Assembly (NCBI GenBank): GCA_017631375.1
Contig: JAGBTK010000009.1
Span: 18,522 to 82,521 of the forward strand
Direction of reading: 5' to 3'
DNA: 64,000 bases
Origin: Tidjanibacter sp.
GTDB lineage: Bacteria; Bacteroidota; Bacteroidia; Bacteroidales; Rikenellaceae
The notes beneath the pieces were generated by a model that did not search any database, was not told the origin of the DNA, and saw only the letters and a list, made by a program, of their open reading frames with translations. Both the position numbers and the translations under genes were made by a program. Every line of letters begins with the position of its first letter. The first letter of the stretch is position 1. Below are positions 24,526 through 34,200 of the stretch, piece by piece.

Positions 24526-26061
24526 ATGAACAGAAGAGCATTGGTCAGCGTAAGCGACAAGCGTGGCGTGGTAGATTTCTGCCGTAGCCTCAAAGAGTTA
24601 GGTTGGGATATCATCGCAACGGGCGGTACTATGAAGCTGCTTGAGAATGAGGGTATCGAGTGTATCAACATCAGCGATGTGACGGGCTTCCCCGAGATTT
24701 GCGACGGTCGAGTTAAGACCCTTCACCCCAAGGTGCACGGTGGTCTGTTGGCTCGCCGCGATGATGAGAGCCACTTGGAGGCTCTGCGCGAGAACCAGAT
24801 TGAGTTTATCGATATGGTCTGCGTGAATCTCTACCCCTTCCGTCAGACTATCGAGAAGGAGGGTGTGACTCTTGCCGAGGCAATCGAGAATATCGATATC
24901 GGCGGTCCCTCGATGTTGCGTAGCGCGGCTAAGAACTTTGCCGATGTGACCGTTGTGTGCGACCCCGATGACTATGCAACCGTGCTTGCAGAGCTCAAGG
25001 CAGATGGTAACACCACTCGCGAGACCCGTATGCGTCTGGCGGCTAAGGTTTATACCCACACCGCACTCTACGATTCGTGCATCGCATCGTACCTGCGTCC
25101 TCAGGCAGGCTTGGAGGAGAAACTCTTCCTCAACTACGACCTTGCTCAGTCGCTCCGCTATGGTGAGAACCCCCACCAGCAGGCTACCTTCTATCGCTCG
25201 ACCGAGGAGGTTCCCTACTCGCTCGCTTTCGCAAAGCAGCTGGGCGGTAAGGAGCTTTCGTACAACAACATTCAGGACGCTAACGCTACTCTTGCAATCG
25301 TTGCCGAGTTCGACGAGTGCTTCTGCGTAGGTGTTAAGCATATGAACCCCTGCGGTGCTGCTATCGCTGACTCGCCCGCCGAGGCTTGGGCTAAGGTTTA
25401 CGAGGCTGACAATGTAAGTATCTATGGCGGTATCGTAGCCTTCAACCGCGAGGTGGATGCTGCAACCGCTGAGGCTATGCGCCCCGTGTTCCTCGAAATC
25501 GTTATGGCTCCCTCGTTCACTGAGGAGGCGTTGGAGATTTTCGGCAAGAAGAAGAACCTCCGTGTGTTGCAGGTACCTATGTACAAGCGCACCAAGCCCG
25601 AGATGCAATATACCAGCGTGCGTGGCGGTCTGCTCGCACAGGAGTTTGACGACAAGATGGTGACCATCACCGACGAGATGACCGTTACCAAGCGTCACCC
25701 CTCGGCAGAGGAGCTGATCGATATGAATTTCGGCTGGCGCATCGTGAAGTATGTTAAGTCGAATGCGATTGTTGTTGTGAAGAATGGTTGCACCGTAGGT
25801 GTAGGTCCCGGTCAGACCAACCGTGTGGGCTCGGCAGAGATTGCTCTCAAGAGCGCAGCCGAGAAGGGCTTTACCGAGGGTCTTGTGCTCGCTTCGGATG
25901 GTTTCCTCCCCTTCGACGACACCGTGAAGGCTGTTGCTGCTGCGGGTGTTACCGCAATTGTTCAGCCCGGTGGCTCGATTCGCGATGAGGATTCGATTGT
26001 TGCGGCTGATGAGTTGGGTGTAAGTATGCTCTTCACCGGAATTAGACATTTTAAACATTAA
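24526..26061 (+). CDS. purH: Bifunctional AICAR transformylase / IMP cyclohydrolase
   Basis: A 511-residue protein catalysing the last two steps to IMP. The N-terminal MGS-like IMP cyclohydrolase domain covers about 1-190 (SVSDKRGVVDFCRSL, ATGGT, DGRVKTLHPKVHGG). The C-terminal AICAR transformylase domain contains the KHMNPCG motif. The C-terminus reads SMLFTGIRHFKH, as expected for the family. Its stop codon is followed 3 nt later by a 101-bp inverted repeat. Confidence 0.96.
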   Translation: MNRRALVSVSDKRGVVDFCRSLKELGWDIIATGGTMKLLENEGIECINISDVTGFPEICDGRVKTLHPKVHGGLLARRDDESHLEALRENQIEFIDMVCVNLYPFRQTIEKEGVTLAEAIENIDIGGPSMLRSAAKNFADVTVVCDPDDYATVLAELKADGNTTRETRMRLAAKVYTHTALYDSCIASYLRPQAGLEEKLFLNYDLAQSLRYGENPHQQATFYRSTEEVPYSLAFAKQLGGKELSYNNIQDANATLAIVAEFDECFCVGVKHMNPCGAAIADSPAEAWAKVYEADNVSIYGGIVAFNREVDAATAEAMRPVFLEIVMAPSFTEEALEIFGKKKNLRVLQVPMYKRTKPEMQYTSVRGGLLAQEFDDKMVTITDEMTVTKRHPSAEELIDMNFGWRIVKYVKSNAIVVVKNGCTVGVGPGQTNRVGSAEIALKSAAEKGFTEGLVLASDGFLPFDDTVKAVAAAGVTAIVQPGGSIRDEDSIVAADELGVSMLFTGIRHFKH

Positions 26062-26063
26062 AA

Positions 26064-26164
26064 TTTTAGCCTCTTTTGGGTGATTTTTTTCCATTTCTCT
26101 TGTTACATAGTCCCGCTATGCGCCGCGCGAAATGGGAAAAAATCACTTCAAAATAGCACTAAAA
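26064..26164. repeat. Long imperfect inverted repeat after purH
   Basis: A 47-nt left arm (ttttagcctcttttgggtga...) pairs with a 49-nt right arm (...tcacttcaaaatagcactaaaa) around the loop tcccg. The architecture matches the stop-codon-linked elements elsewhere, but the arm sequence differs. purD begins 60 nt later, so transcription probably reads through it. Confidence 0.75.
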
Positions 26165-26223
26165 TCGTGTAGAACTACGCAAGAGTTTAATTAGAATTAC
26201 AAAGGAAAAACAGGAAAAAAGAT

Positions 26224-27477
26224 ATGGGAAAAAAGGTATTGGTAGTTGGTGGTGGTGGTCGTTGCCACGCCATTGTCGATGCGCTGAGTCGCTCGCCCCA
26301 GGTGGAGAAGATCTTCTGCGCACCCGGTAATGCAGGTATTGCCGAGCAGGCAGAGTGTGTTGCCATCAAGGATACCGATGTTGAGGGTCTGCTCGCCTTC
26401 GCTCAGAAGGAGCAGGTGGACCTCACCGTAGTAGGCCCCGAGGCAGCCTTGGCTGTTGGTGTTGTCGATGAGTTCCGCAAGGCGGGCTTGCTCATCTTTG
26501 GCCCTACAAAGGCTGCTGCACGCGTAGAGTCGAGCAAGGAGTTTGCCAAGAGCATTATGCAGAAGTACTCGATTCCTACTGCCGACTATCGTGTCTTTGA
26601 GGAGTATGAGGAGGCTGCGGCTTATGTCTCGGCTCACTCGTTGCCCATCGTGCTCAAATACGACGGCCTGGCAGCAGGCAAGGGCGTAGTGGTGGCTGAG
26701 AGTGCCGAGGAGGCCGATGCTGCACTGCGCGATATGTTGCTCGACGCTCGCTTCGGCAAGGGCAGGGTGGTGGTTGAGGATTTCCTCACCGGCCCCGAGT
26801 TCTCGCTGATGTGCTTCACCTCGGGTGAGCAGATCTGGCCTATGCCGCTGGCTCAGGACCACAAGCGCGCTTACGACAACGACAAAGGCCCCAACACAGG
26901 CGGTATGGGTGCTTACACCCCTCTGCCCTTTGTGACCGAGGAGGACTTGGAGTATGCTGTTGAGAAGATTATGCGCCCGATGGCTGCCGCTATGGTGGCT
27001 GAGGGTGTGCCTTTCCACGGTGTGTTGTATGGTGGCCTGATGAAGACCCCCGAGGGTGTTAAGGTTATCGAGTTCAACGCCCGTTTTGGTGACCCCGAGA
27101 CCGAGGTTATCCTCCCCCGCATCAGCAGCGATATCTACAACCTCTTTGCAACCGTTGCCGCAGGTGGCACCGAGTGCGAGGTGGAGTGGAACGACAAGGC
27201 TGTTGTAGGTGTGGTCTTGGCAAGCAAGGGTTACCCCGGCGACTACGCTAAGGGCTTTGAGATTGGAGGCTTGGAGAGTCTGGAGGGCGTTAAGGTCTAT
27301 CATATGGGTACTGCTTGCAAGGAGGGTAAGTTGCTCACTGCAGGTGGTCGTGTGATGATTGTTGTAGCTGAGGGCGAGAATGCAACCGCAGCGCGCGCCA
27401 ATGTCTATAAGAACATTGAGCGTATCGAGTGCGATAACCTCTTCTATCGTAAGGATATAGGTAAAAATTATATATAA
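26224..27477 (+). CDS. purD: Phosphoribosylamine-glycine ligase
   Basis: A 417-residue ATP-grasp enzyme that joins phosphoribosylamine and glycine to GAR. The N-terminal GGGGRCHAIVDAL motif, ATP-grasp core KYDGLAAGKGVVV, signature DHKRAYDNDKGPNTGGMG and the FNARFGDPETEVI metal-binding stretch are all present. It is 4 nt from folD and is part of the main purine operon, downstream of the purH inverted repeat. Confidence 0.96.
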   Translation: MGKKVLVVGGGGRCHAIVDALSRSPQVEKIFCAPGNAGIAEQAECVAIKDTDVEGLLAFAQKEQVDLTVVGPEAALAVGVVDEFRKAGLLIFGPTKAAARVESSKEFAKSIMQKYSIPTADYRVFEEYEEAAAYVSAHSLPIVLKYDGLAAGKGVVVAESAEEADAALRDMLLDARFGKGRVVVEDFLTGPEFSLMCFTSGEQIWPMPLAQDHKRAYDNDKGPNTGGMGAYTPLPFVTEEDLEYAVEKIMRPMAAAMVAEGVPFHGVLYGGLMKTPEGVKVIEFNARFGDPETEVILPRISSDIYNLFATVAAGGTECEVEWNDKAVVGVVLASKGYPGDYAKGFEIGGLESLEGVKVYHMGTACKEGKLLTAGGRVMIVVAEGENATAARANVYKNIERIECDNLFYRKDIGKNYI

Positions 27478-27481
27478 GAAA

Positions 27482-28333
27482 ATGATTGTCAGCGGAAAAG
27501 ATTTGGCAGCTCGCCTCAAAGCGGAGATGGCTGCCGAGGTTGCGACCTTCCCCGAGAAGTATGGTCGTGTGCCCCACTTGGTAGTAATCCTCGTGGGTGA
27601 GAATCCTGCCAGCGTCAGCTATGTGACCGGCAAGGCTAAGGATTCGGCAGAGGTGGGTATCAAGAATACCACTCTGCGTATGCCCGAAAGCGTTACCGAG
27701 CAGGAGTTGCTCGATGTGATTGCTAAACTCAATGCCGATTCGGATGTAGATGGTCTTATCGTGCAGTTGCCCCTGCCTAAACACATCTCCGAGGATAGGG
27801 TTATCGAGGCTATCGCTGTGGAGAAGGATGTCGATGGCTTCCACCCCCTCAATGTGGCTGCTCTGTGGCAGAAACGCCCCTGTGTGTTACCCTGCACCCC
27901 CAAGGGTATTATCCGTATGCTCGATGATGCGGGCGTGGAGATTGCAGGCAAGAAGGCTGTGGTTATGGGCCGTAGCAACATCGTAGGTCTGCCTGCCGCC
28001 AAACTTCTGCTCGACAGAAATGCTACCGTGACCATAGTGCACAGCCGTACCCCCAACCTTGCCGAAGTGACTGCCGAGGCTGATATCTTGGTGGTGGCTA
28101 TCGGTCGACCCAAGTTGGTGACTGCTGATATGGTTAAGCCCGGTGCGGTGGTTATCGACGTGGGCGTTAACCGCGATCCCGAGACAGGTAAACTCTGTGG
28201 CGATGTCGATTTTGCGGCTTGCGTGGATAAGGCATCCGTTATCACTCCCGTTCCCGGTGGTGTTGGTCCTATGACCCGCTGCTGCCTGATGGAGAATACT
28301 ATCGAGTGTTTCTTGAAAAATCAAACCAAATAA
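27482..28333 (+). CDS. folD: Methylenetetrahydrofolate dehydrogenase / cyclohydrolase
   Basis: A 283-residue bifunctional enzyme interconverting methylene-, methenyl- and 10-formyl-THF. It has the catalytic Lys in SYVTGK, VDGLIVQLPLPKHI, the PCTPKGI loop, GRSNIVGLPAA at the NADP site, and the C-terminal TPVPGGVGPMT. Its place inside the purine run makes sense because PurN and PurH consume 10-formyl-THF. Confidence 0.96.
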   Translation: MIVSGKDLAARLKAEMAAEVATFPEKYGRVPHLVVILVGENPASVSYVTGKAKDSAEVGIKNTTLRMPESVTEQELLDVIAKLNADSDVDGLIVQLPLPKHISEDRVIEAIAVEKDVDGFHPLNVAALWQKRPCVLPCTPKGIIRMLDDAGVEIAGKKAVVMGRSNIVGLPAAKLLLDRNATVTIVHSRTPNLAEVTAEADILVVAIGRPKLVTADMVKPGAVVIDVGVNRDPETGKLCGDVDFAACVDKASVITPVPGGVGPMTRCCLMENTIECFLKNQTK

Positions 28334-28345
28334 GCATAAACAGTT

Positions 28346-29641
28346 ATGATTGAAAGATATAGTCGTCCCGCGATGCGCGCCGTGTGGACAGAAGAGAATA
28401 AGTTTAGAGCATACCTGGAGGTGGAGATTCTCGCCAGCGAGGCTTGGTGCGAGCTGGGCGTTGTTCCCGCCGAGGATGTAAAGAAGTTGCGCGCAAACGC
28501 ATCGTTTGATATCGCTCGCATCAGCGAGATTGAGTTGCAGACCCGTCACGATATCGTTGCCTTCACCCGCGCTGTGAGCGAGACACTCGGCGAGGAGCGC
28601 AAGTGGGTGCACTACGGTCTGACAAGTACCGATGTGGTTGACACCGCAAACGGTTATCTGTTGCGTCAGGCAAACGAGATTCTGCTCAAAGATATCGAGG
28701 AGTTCCTCGAAGTGTTGCGCAGTCAGGCTCTCCGTTTCCGCGACCTCCCATGCATCGGTCGTACTCACGGTATCCACGCAGATATCACCTGTTTTGGCTT
28801 GAAGTGGGCACTCTGGTACGAGGAGATGAAGCGCAACTTGGAGCGTTTCCGTGCTGCTTCGCGTGGTGTTGAGGTTGGTAAGATCAGCGGTGCTGTGGGC
28901 AACTTTGCTAACATTCCCCCTTCGATTCAGGACTACGTCTGCGAGCACCTCGGCATTGAGAGCGCAAACATCTCGACTCAGGTTATCCAGCGCGACCGCC
29001 ACGCTTACTATATGGCTACGCTGGCCGTTATCGCTTCGTCGCTGGAGCAGATGGCTATGGAGATTCGTAACTTGCAGCGCACTGAGGTACATGAGGTTGA
29101 GGAGTCTTTCGGCAAGGGTCAGAAGGGTTCGAGCGCGATGCCTCACAAGCGTAACCCCATCAGTAGCGAGAACATCTGCGGTTGCGCTCGTGTGATGCGT
29201 GGCTATATGGCTACCTTCTACGAGAACGTGGCTCTGTGGCACGAGAGAGATATCTCACACTCGGCAACCGAGCGTATCATTCTCCCCGATGCAACAATGT
29301 TGCTCGACTATATGCTGGTGCGTTTCCGCGGTATCCTCGAAAATCTGGTGGTATTCCCCGAGGTTATGCACGCCAATATCTACCGCACTCGCGGTGTGAT
29401 TTTTGCTCAGCGCGTGATGAACGCCCTCATCGACAAGGGCTTCTCGCGTGAGGAGGCATACGACACCGTACAGCCCGTGGCTATGCAGGCGATGAGCGAG
29501 AGCAAAGATTACCACGACCTCCTCTCGCAGAACGAGAAGGTGATGTCGGCTCTCTCGCAGGAGGAACTCGATGGTTGCTTCACCTTGGAGTACTATCTGA
29601 AAAATGTTGATTATATTTACAACCGCGTAGGTATCAAATAG
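28346..29641 (+). CDS. purB: Adenylosuccinate lyase
   Basis: A 431-residue fumarase/aspartase-superfamily enzyme that cleaves SAICAR and adenylosuccinate, releasing fumarate. The signature loop [18 protein letters not shown] carries the catalytic Ser. TSTDVVDT and RTHGIHAD hold the other catalytic residues. The N-terminus [10 protein letters not shown] is typical of the shorter Bacillus-like class. It lies 3 nt before purA, which makes its second substrate. Confidence 0.96.
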   Translation: MIERYSRPAMRAVWTEENKFRAYLEVEILASEAWCELGVVPAEDVKKLRANASFDIARISEIELQTRHDIVAFTRAVSETLGEERKWVHYGLTSTDVVDTANGYLLRQANEILLKDIEEFLEVLRSQALRFRDLPCIGRTHGIHADITCFGLKWALWYEEMKRNLERFRAASRGVEVGKISGAVGNFANIPPSIQDYVCEHLGIESANISTQVIQRDRHAYYMATLAVIASSLEQMAMEIRNLQRTEVHEVEESFGKGQKGSSAMPHKRNPISSENICGCARVMRGYMATFYENVALWHERDISHSATERIILPDATMLLDYMLVRFRGILENLVVFPEVMHANIYRTRGVIFAQRVMNALIDKGFSREEAYDTVQPVAMQAMSESKDYHDLLSQNEKVMSALSQEELDGCFTLEYYLKNVDYIYNRVGIK

Positions 29642-29644
29642 ATT

Positions 29645-30946
29645 ATGAATAAGAAAGCCGATTCGGGAAAAAGAGTAGTTATCGTCGGTACCCAGTGGGG
29701 CGACGAGGGTAAAGGTAAGGTTACCGACTACTTTGCCGCGCGTGCCGATGTAGTGGTGCGCTATCAGGGTGGCAACAATGCAGGCCATACCATCGTCTTT
29801 GGTGGCAACAAGTATGCATTGCAGACCACTCCTTCGGGTATCTTTAACCCCCAGATTATCAATGTGATTGCCAATGGTGTTGTGGTTAACCCCGTAGCAC
29901 TCCAAGGCGAGTTGGAGCGATTGGAGAGTCAGGGCATCACCGACTACAATCTCCGTATCTCTAACCGTGCAGCAGTTGTTATGCCCTGGCACTCGGTGCT
30001 CGATGGCGCATACGAGGAGATGAAGGGTGGTAAACTGATTGGCACAACCAAGAAGGGTATCGGTCCCGCGTACGCCGATAAGTACAATCGTATCGGTATC
30101 CGTATGGGCGACCTGCTCGACCCCGAATACTTCGCAGAGCGTCTGCACAATGTGTTGCAGGTCAAGAATATGGAGTTGCAGATGTTGGGTCTGCCCACCT
30201 TCGAGTTCGACGCTGTCTTTGAGCAGTATCGCGCACTTGGTGAGCGTTTCCGCCCCTGCATTTGCGACACTTCGGTATTGCTGAACAAGGCGATCGAGGA
30301 GGGCAAGAAGATTCTCTTCGAGGGTGCGCAGGGTGTGATGCTCTGCATCGACCACGGTACCTTCCCCTATGTTACCTCGTCGAGCCCCACAGCAGCCAGC
30401 GTACCCGTAAACACAGGTATCGCTCCCCGCTATGTTGATAATGTGCTTGGCGTGTGCAAGGCATACTGCACCCGCGTAGGCGAGGGTCCCTTCCCCACCG
30501 AGTTGCACGACGAGTTGGCACACTACATCCGCGAGCGTGGCCACGAGTACGGTACCGTGACCGGTCGTCCCCGTCGTGTGGGTTGGCTCGATGTTGTGGC
30601 ACTGCGTCACGCAGCGCGCGTGAGCGGTGTGAACTACCTCTCGCTGATGCTCTTTGATGTGCTTTCGGGTCTGCCTTCGGTGAAGATCTGTACCGCATAT
30701 GAGCTTGATGGTCAGGTGATTGACTATGTGCCTTCAACTATTACCGAGCTGGAGCGTTGCAAGCCTGTGCTTGAGGAGCTTCCCGGTTGGGCAGAGGATA
30801 CCTCCACCTGCCGCAGTGTGGCGGAGATGCCAGAGGCTGCACAACGCTACATCGCTCGCATCGAGGAGCTGACAGGTGCCGAGGTGGCTGTGGTATCGGT
30901 AGGTCCCGATCGTGAGCAGACCATCCTGCGCAAGGATTTCTTCTAA
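29645..30946 (+). CDS. purA: Adenylosuccinate synthetase
   Basis: A 433-residue GTP-dependent enzyme joining IMP and aspartate. The P-loop-like GDEGKGK is at 19-25, NNAGHT follows, and later come KKGIGPAYADK, LFEGAQGVMLCIDHGTFPYVTSS and GRPRRVGWLD. Length and motifs are normal. It closes the IMP-to-AMP arm of the operon. Confidence 0.96.
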   Translation: MNKKADSGKRVVIVGTQWGDEGKGKVTDYFAARADVVVRYQGGNNAGHTIVFGGNKYALQTTPSGIFNPQIINVIANGVVVNPVALQGELERLESQGITDYNLRISNRAAVVMPWHSVLDGAYEEMKGGKLIGTTKKGIGPAYADKYNRIGIRMGDLLDPEYFAERLHNVLQVKNMELQMLGLPTFEFDAVFEQYRALGERFRPCICDTSVLLNKAIEEGKKILFEGAQGVMLCIDHGTFPYVTSSSPTAASVPVNTGIAPRYVDNVLGVCKAYCTRVGEGPFPTELHDELAHYIRERGHEYGTVTGRPRRVGWLDVVALRHAARVSGVNYLSLMLFDVLSGLPSVKICTAYELDGQVIDYVPSTITELERCKPVLEELPGWAEDTSTCRSVAEMPEAAQRYIARIEELTGAEVAVVSVGPDREQTILRKDFF

Positions 30947-30954
30947 CAGGCAAA

Positions 30955-31968
30955 TTGGCAGAGGTTGTGGCACGCACGAAGGTGAATCATCGTCCCTTAC
31001 AGAGTGGTGAGGAGAAGATACCCGAACGACTCCCTGTCGATGCGGGTAAACGCTTGGTGACCGTGCTGGTCGAGGGGTACGAGGATGTGGCCTTCTGGCG
31101 TGGCATCTTCGACCGCTACGAGAGCGACAAGGTGACCTTTGAGGTTACTGTGCCCCTGCGCAAGGACTTGGCAAAGGGTAAGAAGACACTACTCGCACAG
31201 GCCGACAAGTGCGGTCCGAATACCATACTCTGTATGGATAGCGACTTCGACTACCTATTCGCCGATCAAACGGAGCAGGCGGCAGAGATTAACTCCTCGC
31301 CCTTTATGTTCCACACCTACGCCTACTCGACGGAGAACTATGTTTGCTATGCTCCGTCGCTACACAATATCTGCGTAAAGGCGACCAAGAACGATGCGAA
31401 GATCTTCGACTTCGAGGAGTTCTTGGCCGACTACTCGCGCACCATCTATCCCGCCTTCCTTTGGTATGCCTACTCGGCTCAGAGTGGTATGCAGAGGGCA
31501 TTCACCCTGCTCGACTTCAAGAGTACGGTGCGCATCGGCTACCTCGATACCGAGCGCAACGGAGCAGACACCATAGCCTGGCTTGGCCGACAAGTGGCAC
31601 GCAGGGTGGTGAGCCTCGCGGAACGCTACCCCGAGATGGCAGAGCGTATGCCTGCCTTTGAGCGTGCGTTGCTCAGTCGCGGTGTGACCCCCGACAATGT
31701 CTACCTCTTTATGCAGGGGCATACGCTGATGGACAATGTGGTGATGGTGGCTCTCAATGCCGTGTGCGACAAGTTGCGCCTGATGGCAACCAACCGTATC
31801 GCCACTTCCGCCCGCGAAGGACTCTCGCTTATCAACGAACAGAGTAACTATAATAACTCCCTCTGCAATGTCAGAGATGCACTACTCTTCAACGAAAATT
31901 ACAAGCAGTGTTTTCTCTACAAGAATCTACAATCTGATATAGAGCAATTCCTCGAAATAACCGGGTAA
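30955..31968 (+). CDS. DUF4435 domain protein, possible TOPRIM-type fold
   Basis: A 337-residue protein starting at TTG 30955, with GTG 30967 or 30979 as alternatives and no ATG nearby. The acidic motifs VLVEGYEDVAFW (E40 region) and ILCMDSDFDY (D95, D97, D99) have the E...DxD layout of TOPRIM metal-binding domains. This fits DUF4435, a family often found with ATPases in defence or DNA-repair contexts. Here it sits 8 nt after purA and has no ATPase partner. Function is unknown. It ends at an inverted-repeat element. Confidence 0.7.
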   Translation: MAEVVARTKVNHRPLQSGEEKIPERLPVDAGKRLVTVLVEGYEDVAFWRGIFDRYESDKVTFEVTVPLRKDLAKGKKTLLAQADKCGPNTILCMDSDFDYLFADQTEQAAEINSSPFMFHTYAYSTENYVCYAPSLHNICVKATKNDAKIFDFEEFLADYSRTIYPAFLWYAYSAQSGMQRAFTLLDFKSTVRIGYLDTERNGADTIAWLGRQVARRVVSLAERYPEMAERMPAFERALLSRGVTPDNVYLFMQGHTLMDNVVMVALNAVCDKLRLMATNRIATSAREGLSLINEQSNYNNSLCNVRDALLFNENYKQCFLYKNLQSDIEQFLEITG

Positions 31969-32131
31969 AAAAGCCGTATAGTTGGTGAATTTGGTGTTGC
32001 GGGTGCTCACTAAGTCATCTGGCTTGTAAATTTTGCACTTCCCTTGTGAGTCAAATGCTCATTTACGCTTAGTAAACTGCGCTTTGCCTCCCTTCGCGAA
32101 GCCCAAAATTTCCTAAACCATATGACTTCTT
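31968..32131. repeat. Composite inverted repeat after the DUF4435 gene
   Basis: The first 43 nt (aaaagccgtatagttggtga...) match the left arm of the pfkA-downstream element. From 32012 a full inverted repeat like the pyrE one follows, with arms aagtcatctggcttgtaaat... and ...tcctaaaccatatgactt around tttacgcttagtaaa. It looks like one element inserted into, or recombined with, another. Confidence 0.75.
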
Positions 32132-32152
32132 GAAGTGAGTGGGTTTATATTA

Positions 32153-32189
32153 AAAAGTGAGAGCAATATCGAATTGCTCTCACTTTTAT
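32153..32189. terminator. Bidirectional terminator between DUF4435 and AraC genes
   Basis: A 15-bp perfect stem (aaaagtgagagcaat / attgctctcactttt, 32153-32187) with loop atcga and A/T runs on both sides. It serves the convergent ends. Confidence 0.8.
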
Positions 32190-32230
32190 CTATTTTTGAA
32201 TTCTCCCTCTCAGGGCAAGGTGATTTACTT

Positions 32231-33127
32231 TTATTTCCTCTGCCTAAACTCCTTTGGGGTTTTGCCCGTGGCGCGTTTGAAGTATTGCGCGAAGAAGGAG
32301 GGGTTCGGGAAGTTGAGGGCGTTGGAGATTTGTTGCACCGTCTGACGATTGTCGGCAAGCATCGACACGGCGTTGCGGATTACCATATCTGTAATCCACT
32401 CTGCCGCGCTCTTGCCCGACACGCTCTTCACAATCGCGGAGAAGTATTTGGGCGAGATACACAGTCTGTCGGCATAGAACTTCACTTGTCGCTCGGTGGT
32501 GTAGTGTTCCGAGAGCAGCTCCATAAACTCATAGAAGATATACTCCTGGCGTGTGCGCTCCTCCTTCTCGAAGGCGTTGCCTCGGTGATAGATGGCCGCC
32601 ACCTCGTAGCAGAAGGCGATGATGAGTCGCTCGGCAATCTCCTCGCGGTATATGTGGTCGGGGCGTTTGTGGAGCATATAGAGGCTCTGCATATAGCCCC
32701 TGAGTGCCTCAGCCTCCTCGGGGTTGAGCGATGTGCAGGGGTGTTCGTGGATGTAGAGGAAAATCTTCATCGCTGCCGAGACACTTATTGCTCTGCGTAT
32801 CGAAGCATCGACAACCAGCACCCTGCACTCGAAGTCGCTACTGCGTCCGAAGGTCTGCATCAGGGTATTCGGGAAGATGGCGCACATATCGCCCGATGTA
32901 ATATGAAACCTGCGTCCGTCGATGGCAATATCTGCCGAGCCACGCACACAAAAGGCAATACCGCAAATATCGGGTACACGCTGCGGGGCGGCATCTGTGG
33001 CAAATACGGAATCCTGATTATCAATTGAAAACCAACCAATTATGGGTCGTCGTTCCTCGTCTTTCAACTGTCTGGTCAGCTCGGAAATATCCTCAATGGG
33101 CCAACCACTCTTACTCTCTTCACTCAT
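32231..33127 (-). CDS. AraC family transcriptional regulator
   Basis: A 298-residue regulator. The N-terminal cupin-like half contains GIAFCVRGSADIAIDGRRF (about 55-75) and GDMCAIFPN. The C-terminal AraC double HTH covers about 195-297 (YADRLCISPKYFSAIVK...FPNPSFFAQYFKRATGKTPKEFRQ). The effector is unknown. It is a single gene divergent from apt across a 372-bp gap. It is not closely similar to the AraC protein at 1732-2652. Confidence 0.87.
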   Translation of the reverse strand: MSEESKSGWPIEDISELTRQLKDEERRPIIGWFSIDNQDSVFATDAAPQRVPDICGIAFCVRGSADIAIDGRRFHITSGDMCAIFPNTLMQTFGRSSDFECRVLVVDASIRRAISVSAAMKIFLYIHEHPCTSLNPEEAEALRGYMQSLYMLHKRPDHIYREEIAERLIIAFCYEVAAIYHRGNAFEKEERTRQEYIFYEFMELLSEHYTTERQVKFYADRLCISPKYFSAIVKSVSGKSAAEWITDMVIRNAVSMLADNRQTVQQISNALNFPNPSFFAQYFKRATGKTPKEFRQRK

Positions 33128-33385
33128 CTCTCTCAGTTCAAGGTATCTTCTTTTTTGTGTTGAAGGGTACTAACGACCCTCTGCATAATTAACGCATACC
33201 GTCTTTGTTTATTGTGTGAAAAATGTTTGAATTTTCCTCATTATCAGTAGCTTTGTGGTCGATATCTCCTATTTTCTGTTCTGTTTGTCCTATGCTTTGT
33301 TCGAAATTCTTTTTACCGTCACTTGTCGTATATTTAAATAAGGAGGAAAATGGGGGATGAATGGTGGATTATCGACAAATTTTCC

Positions 33386-33393
33386 TATTTTTG
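33386..33393 (+). promoter_or_regulatory. -7 box TATTTTTG upstream of apt
   Basis: A match to TAnnTTTG, giving a start near 33400 and a leader of about 100 nt that contains a small aatctc/gagatt hairpin. The rest of the 33128-33385 gap is AT-rich, with no gene seen. Confidence 0.45.
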
Positions 33394-33499
33394 TAGATTG
33401 ACTATTTTGTGCATAGTCATCAAGGGCGTGGTTTGCGAAATCAAATCTCTGCCGAGAACGAGATTGACAATTACTATTGCAAGATAAAAACGAAGAAAA

Positions 33500-34090
33500 A
33501 TGTGTAAGAATTTAATGGAGATTGATGCTGTGAAGAAGCGCATCAAGTTCTATCCCGATTGGCCTAGTGAGGGTATCAACTTTATCGACATTATGCCTTT
33601 GCTGGCTGATGCTGAGGCGTTCCGTGCTGTTGTCGATGCGATTGACGAGTGCGTAACTGCTCCCAATGTGGCTGCTCCCGAGGCTCGTGGTTTCCTCTTT
33701 GCGTCGCCGCTGATGATGACCGATGGCGGTGTGGAGTGTGTGATTCCCTTCCGCAAGAAAGGCAAGTTGCCTCACTCGGGCGACGACCTGGTAGGTGTGT
33801 CGATTGTCAAGGAGTATGGCGAGGACAACCTCTTCTTCCGCAAGAGCGACCTCAGCGAGGCGCGCGTTACCGATGGCGTGATTGAGGTAACCCTCTTCGA
33901 CGATATCCTGGCTACGGGTGGTACAGCTGTCGGTATGGCAGAGCGTCTGTCGGCACTCACCGTGGAGCGCGATGGCGTGGCCTATCCCGTTAAGGTGAAG
34001 GAGTTTGTATTTATGGGCGAGATTGAGGTGTTGGAGGGTCGTGCACGACTCGAAGCCATTGCGCCCGTTAAGTCCTTGATTAAATTTTAA
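33500..34090 (+). CDS. apt: Adenine phosphoribosyltransferase
   Basis: A 196-residue purine-salvage enzyme making AMP from adenine and PRPP. It has FYPDWPSEGINFIDIMPLL (17-35), APEARGFLF (59-67) and the PRPP loop VTLFDDILATGGTA (130-143). It is slightly longer than the 180-residue norm because of an insertion around 145-165 and a longer C-terminus, so a related PRTase cannot be fully excluded. A start at M6 (MEIDAVKKRI) is equally plausible. It is monocistronic, with a terminator after it. Confidence 0.88.
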   Translation: MCKNLMEIDAVKKRIKFYPDWPSEGINFIDIMPLLADAEAFRAVVDAIDECVTAPNVAAPEARGFLFASPLMMTDGGVECVIPFRKKGKLPHSGDDLVGVSIVKEYGEDNLFFRKSDLSEARVTDGVIEVTLFDDILATGGTAVGMAERLSALTVERDGVAYPVKVKEFVFMGEIEVLEGRARLEAIAPVKSLIKF

Positions 34091-34101
34091 TACCATATAA
34101 A

Positions 34102-34136
34102 ATCAAAGGCCGCCCTGCTTGTGGGCGACCTTTGAT
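34102..34136. terminator. Terminator between convergent apt and rpiB
   Basis: A 14-bp stem (atcaaaggccgccc / gggcgacctttgat) with a single mismatch and a 7-nt loop, 11 nt after apt. T tracts are weak. Confidence 0.65.
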
Positions 34137-34200
34137 GTGTGGTTTGGCAATAAACCTTTCGGCCTAACCGTTAATTACAGTAGGCCGAAGAGGTGGGGTG

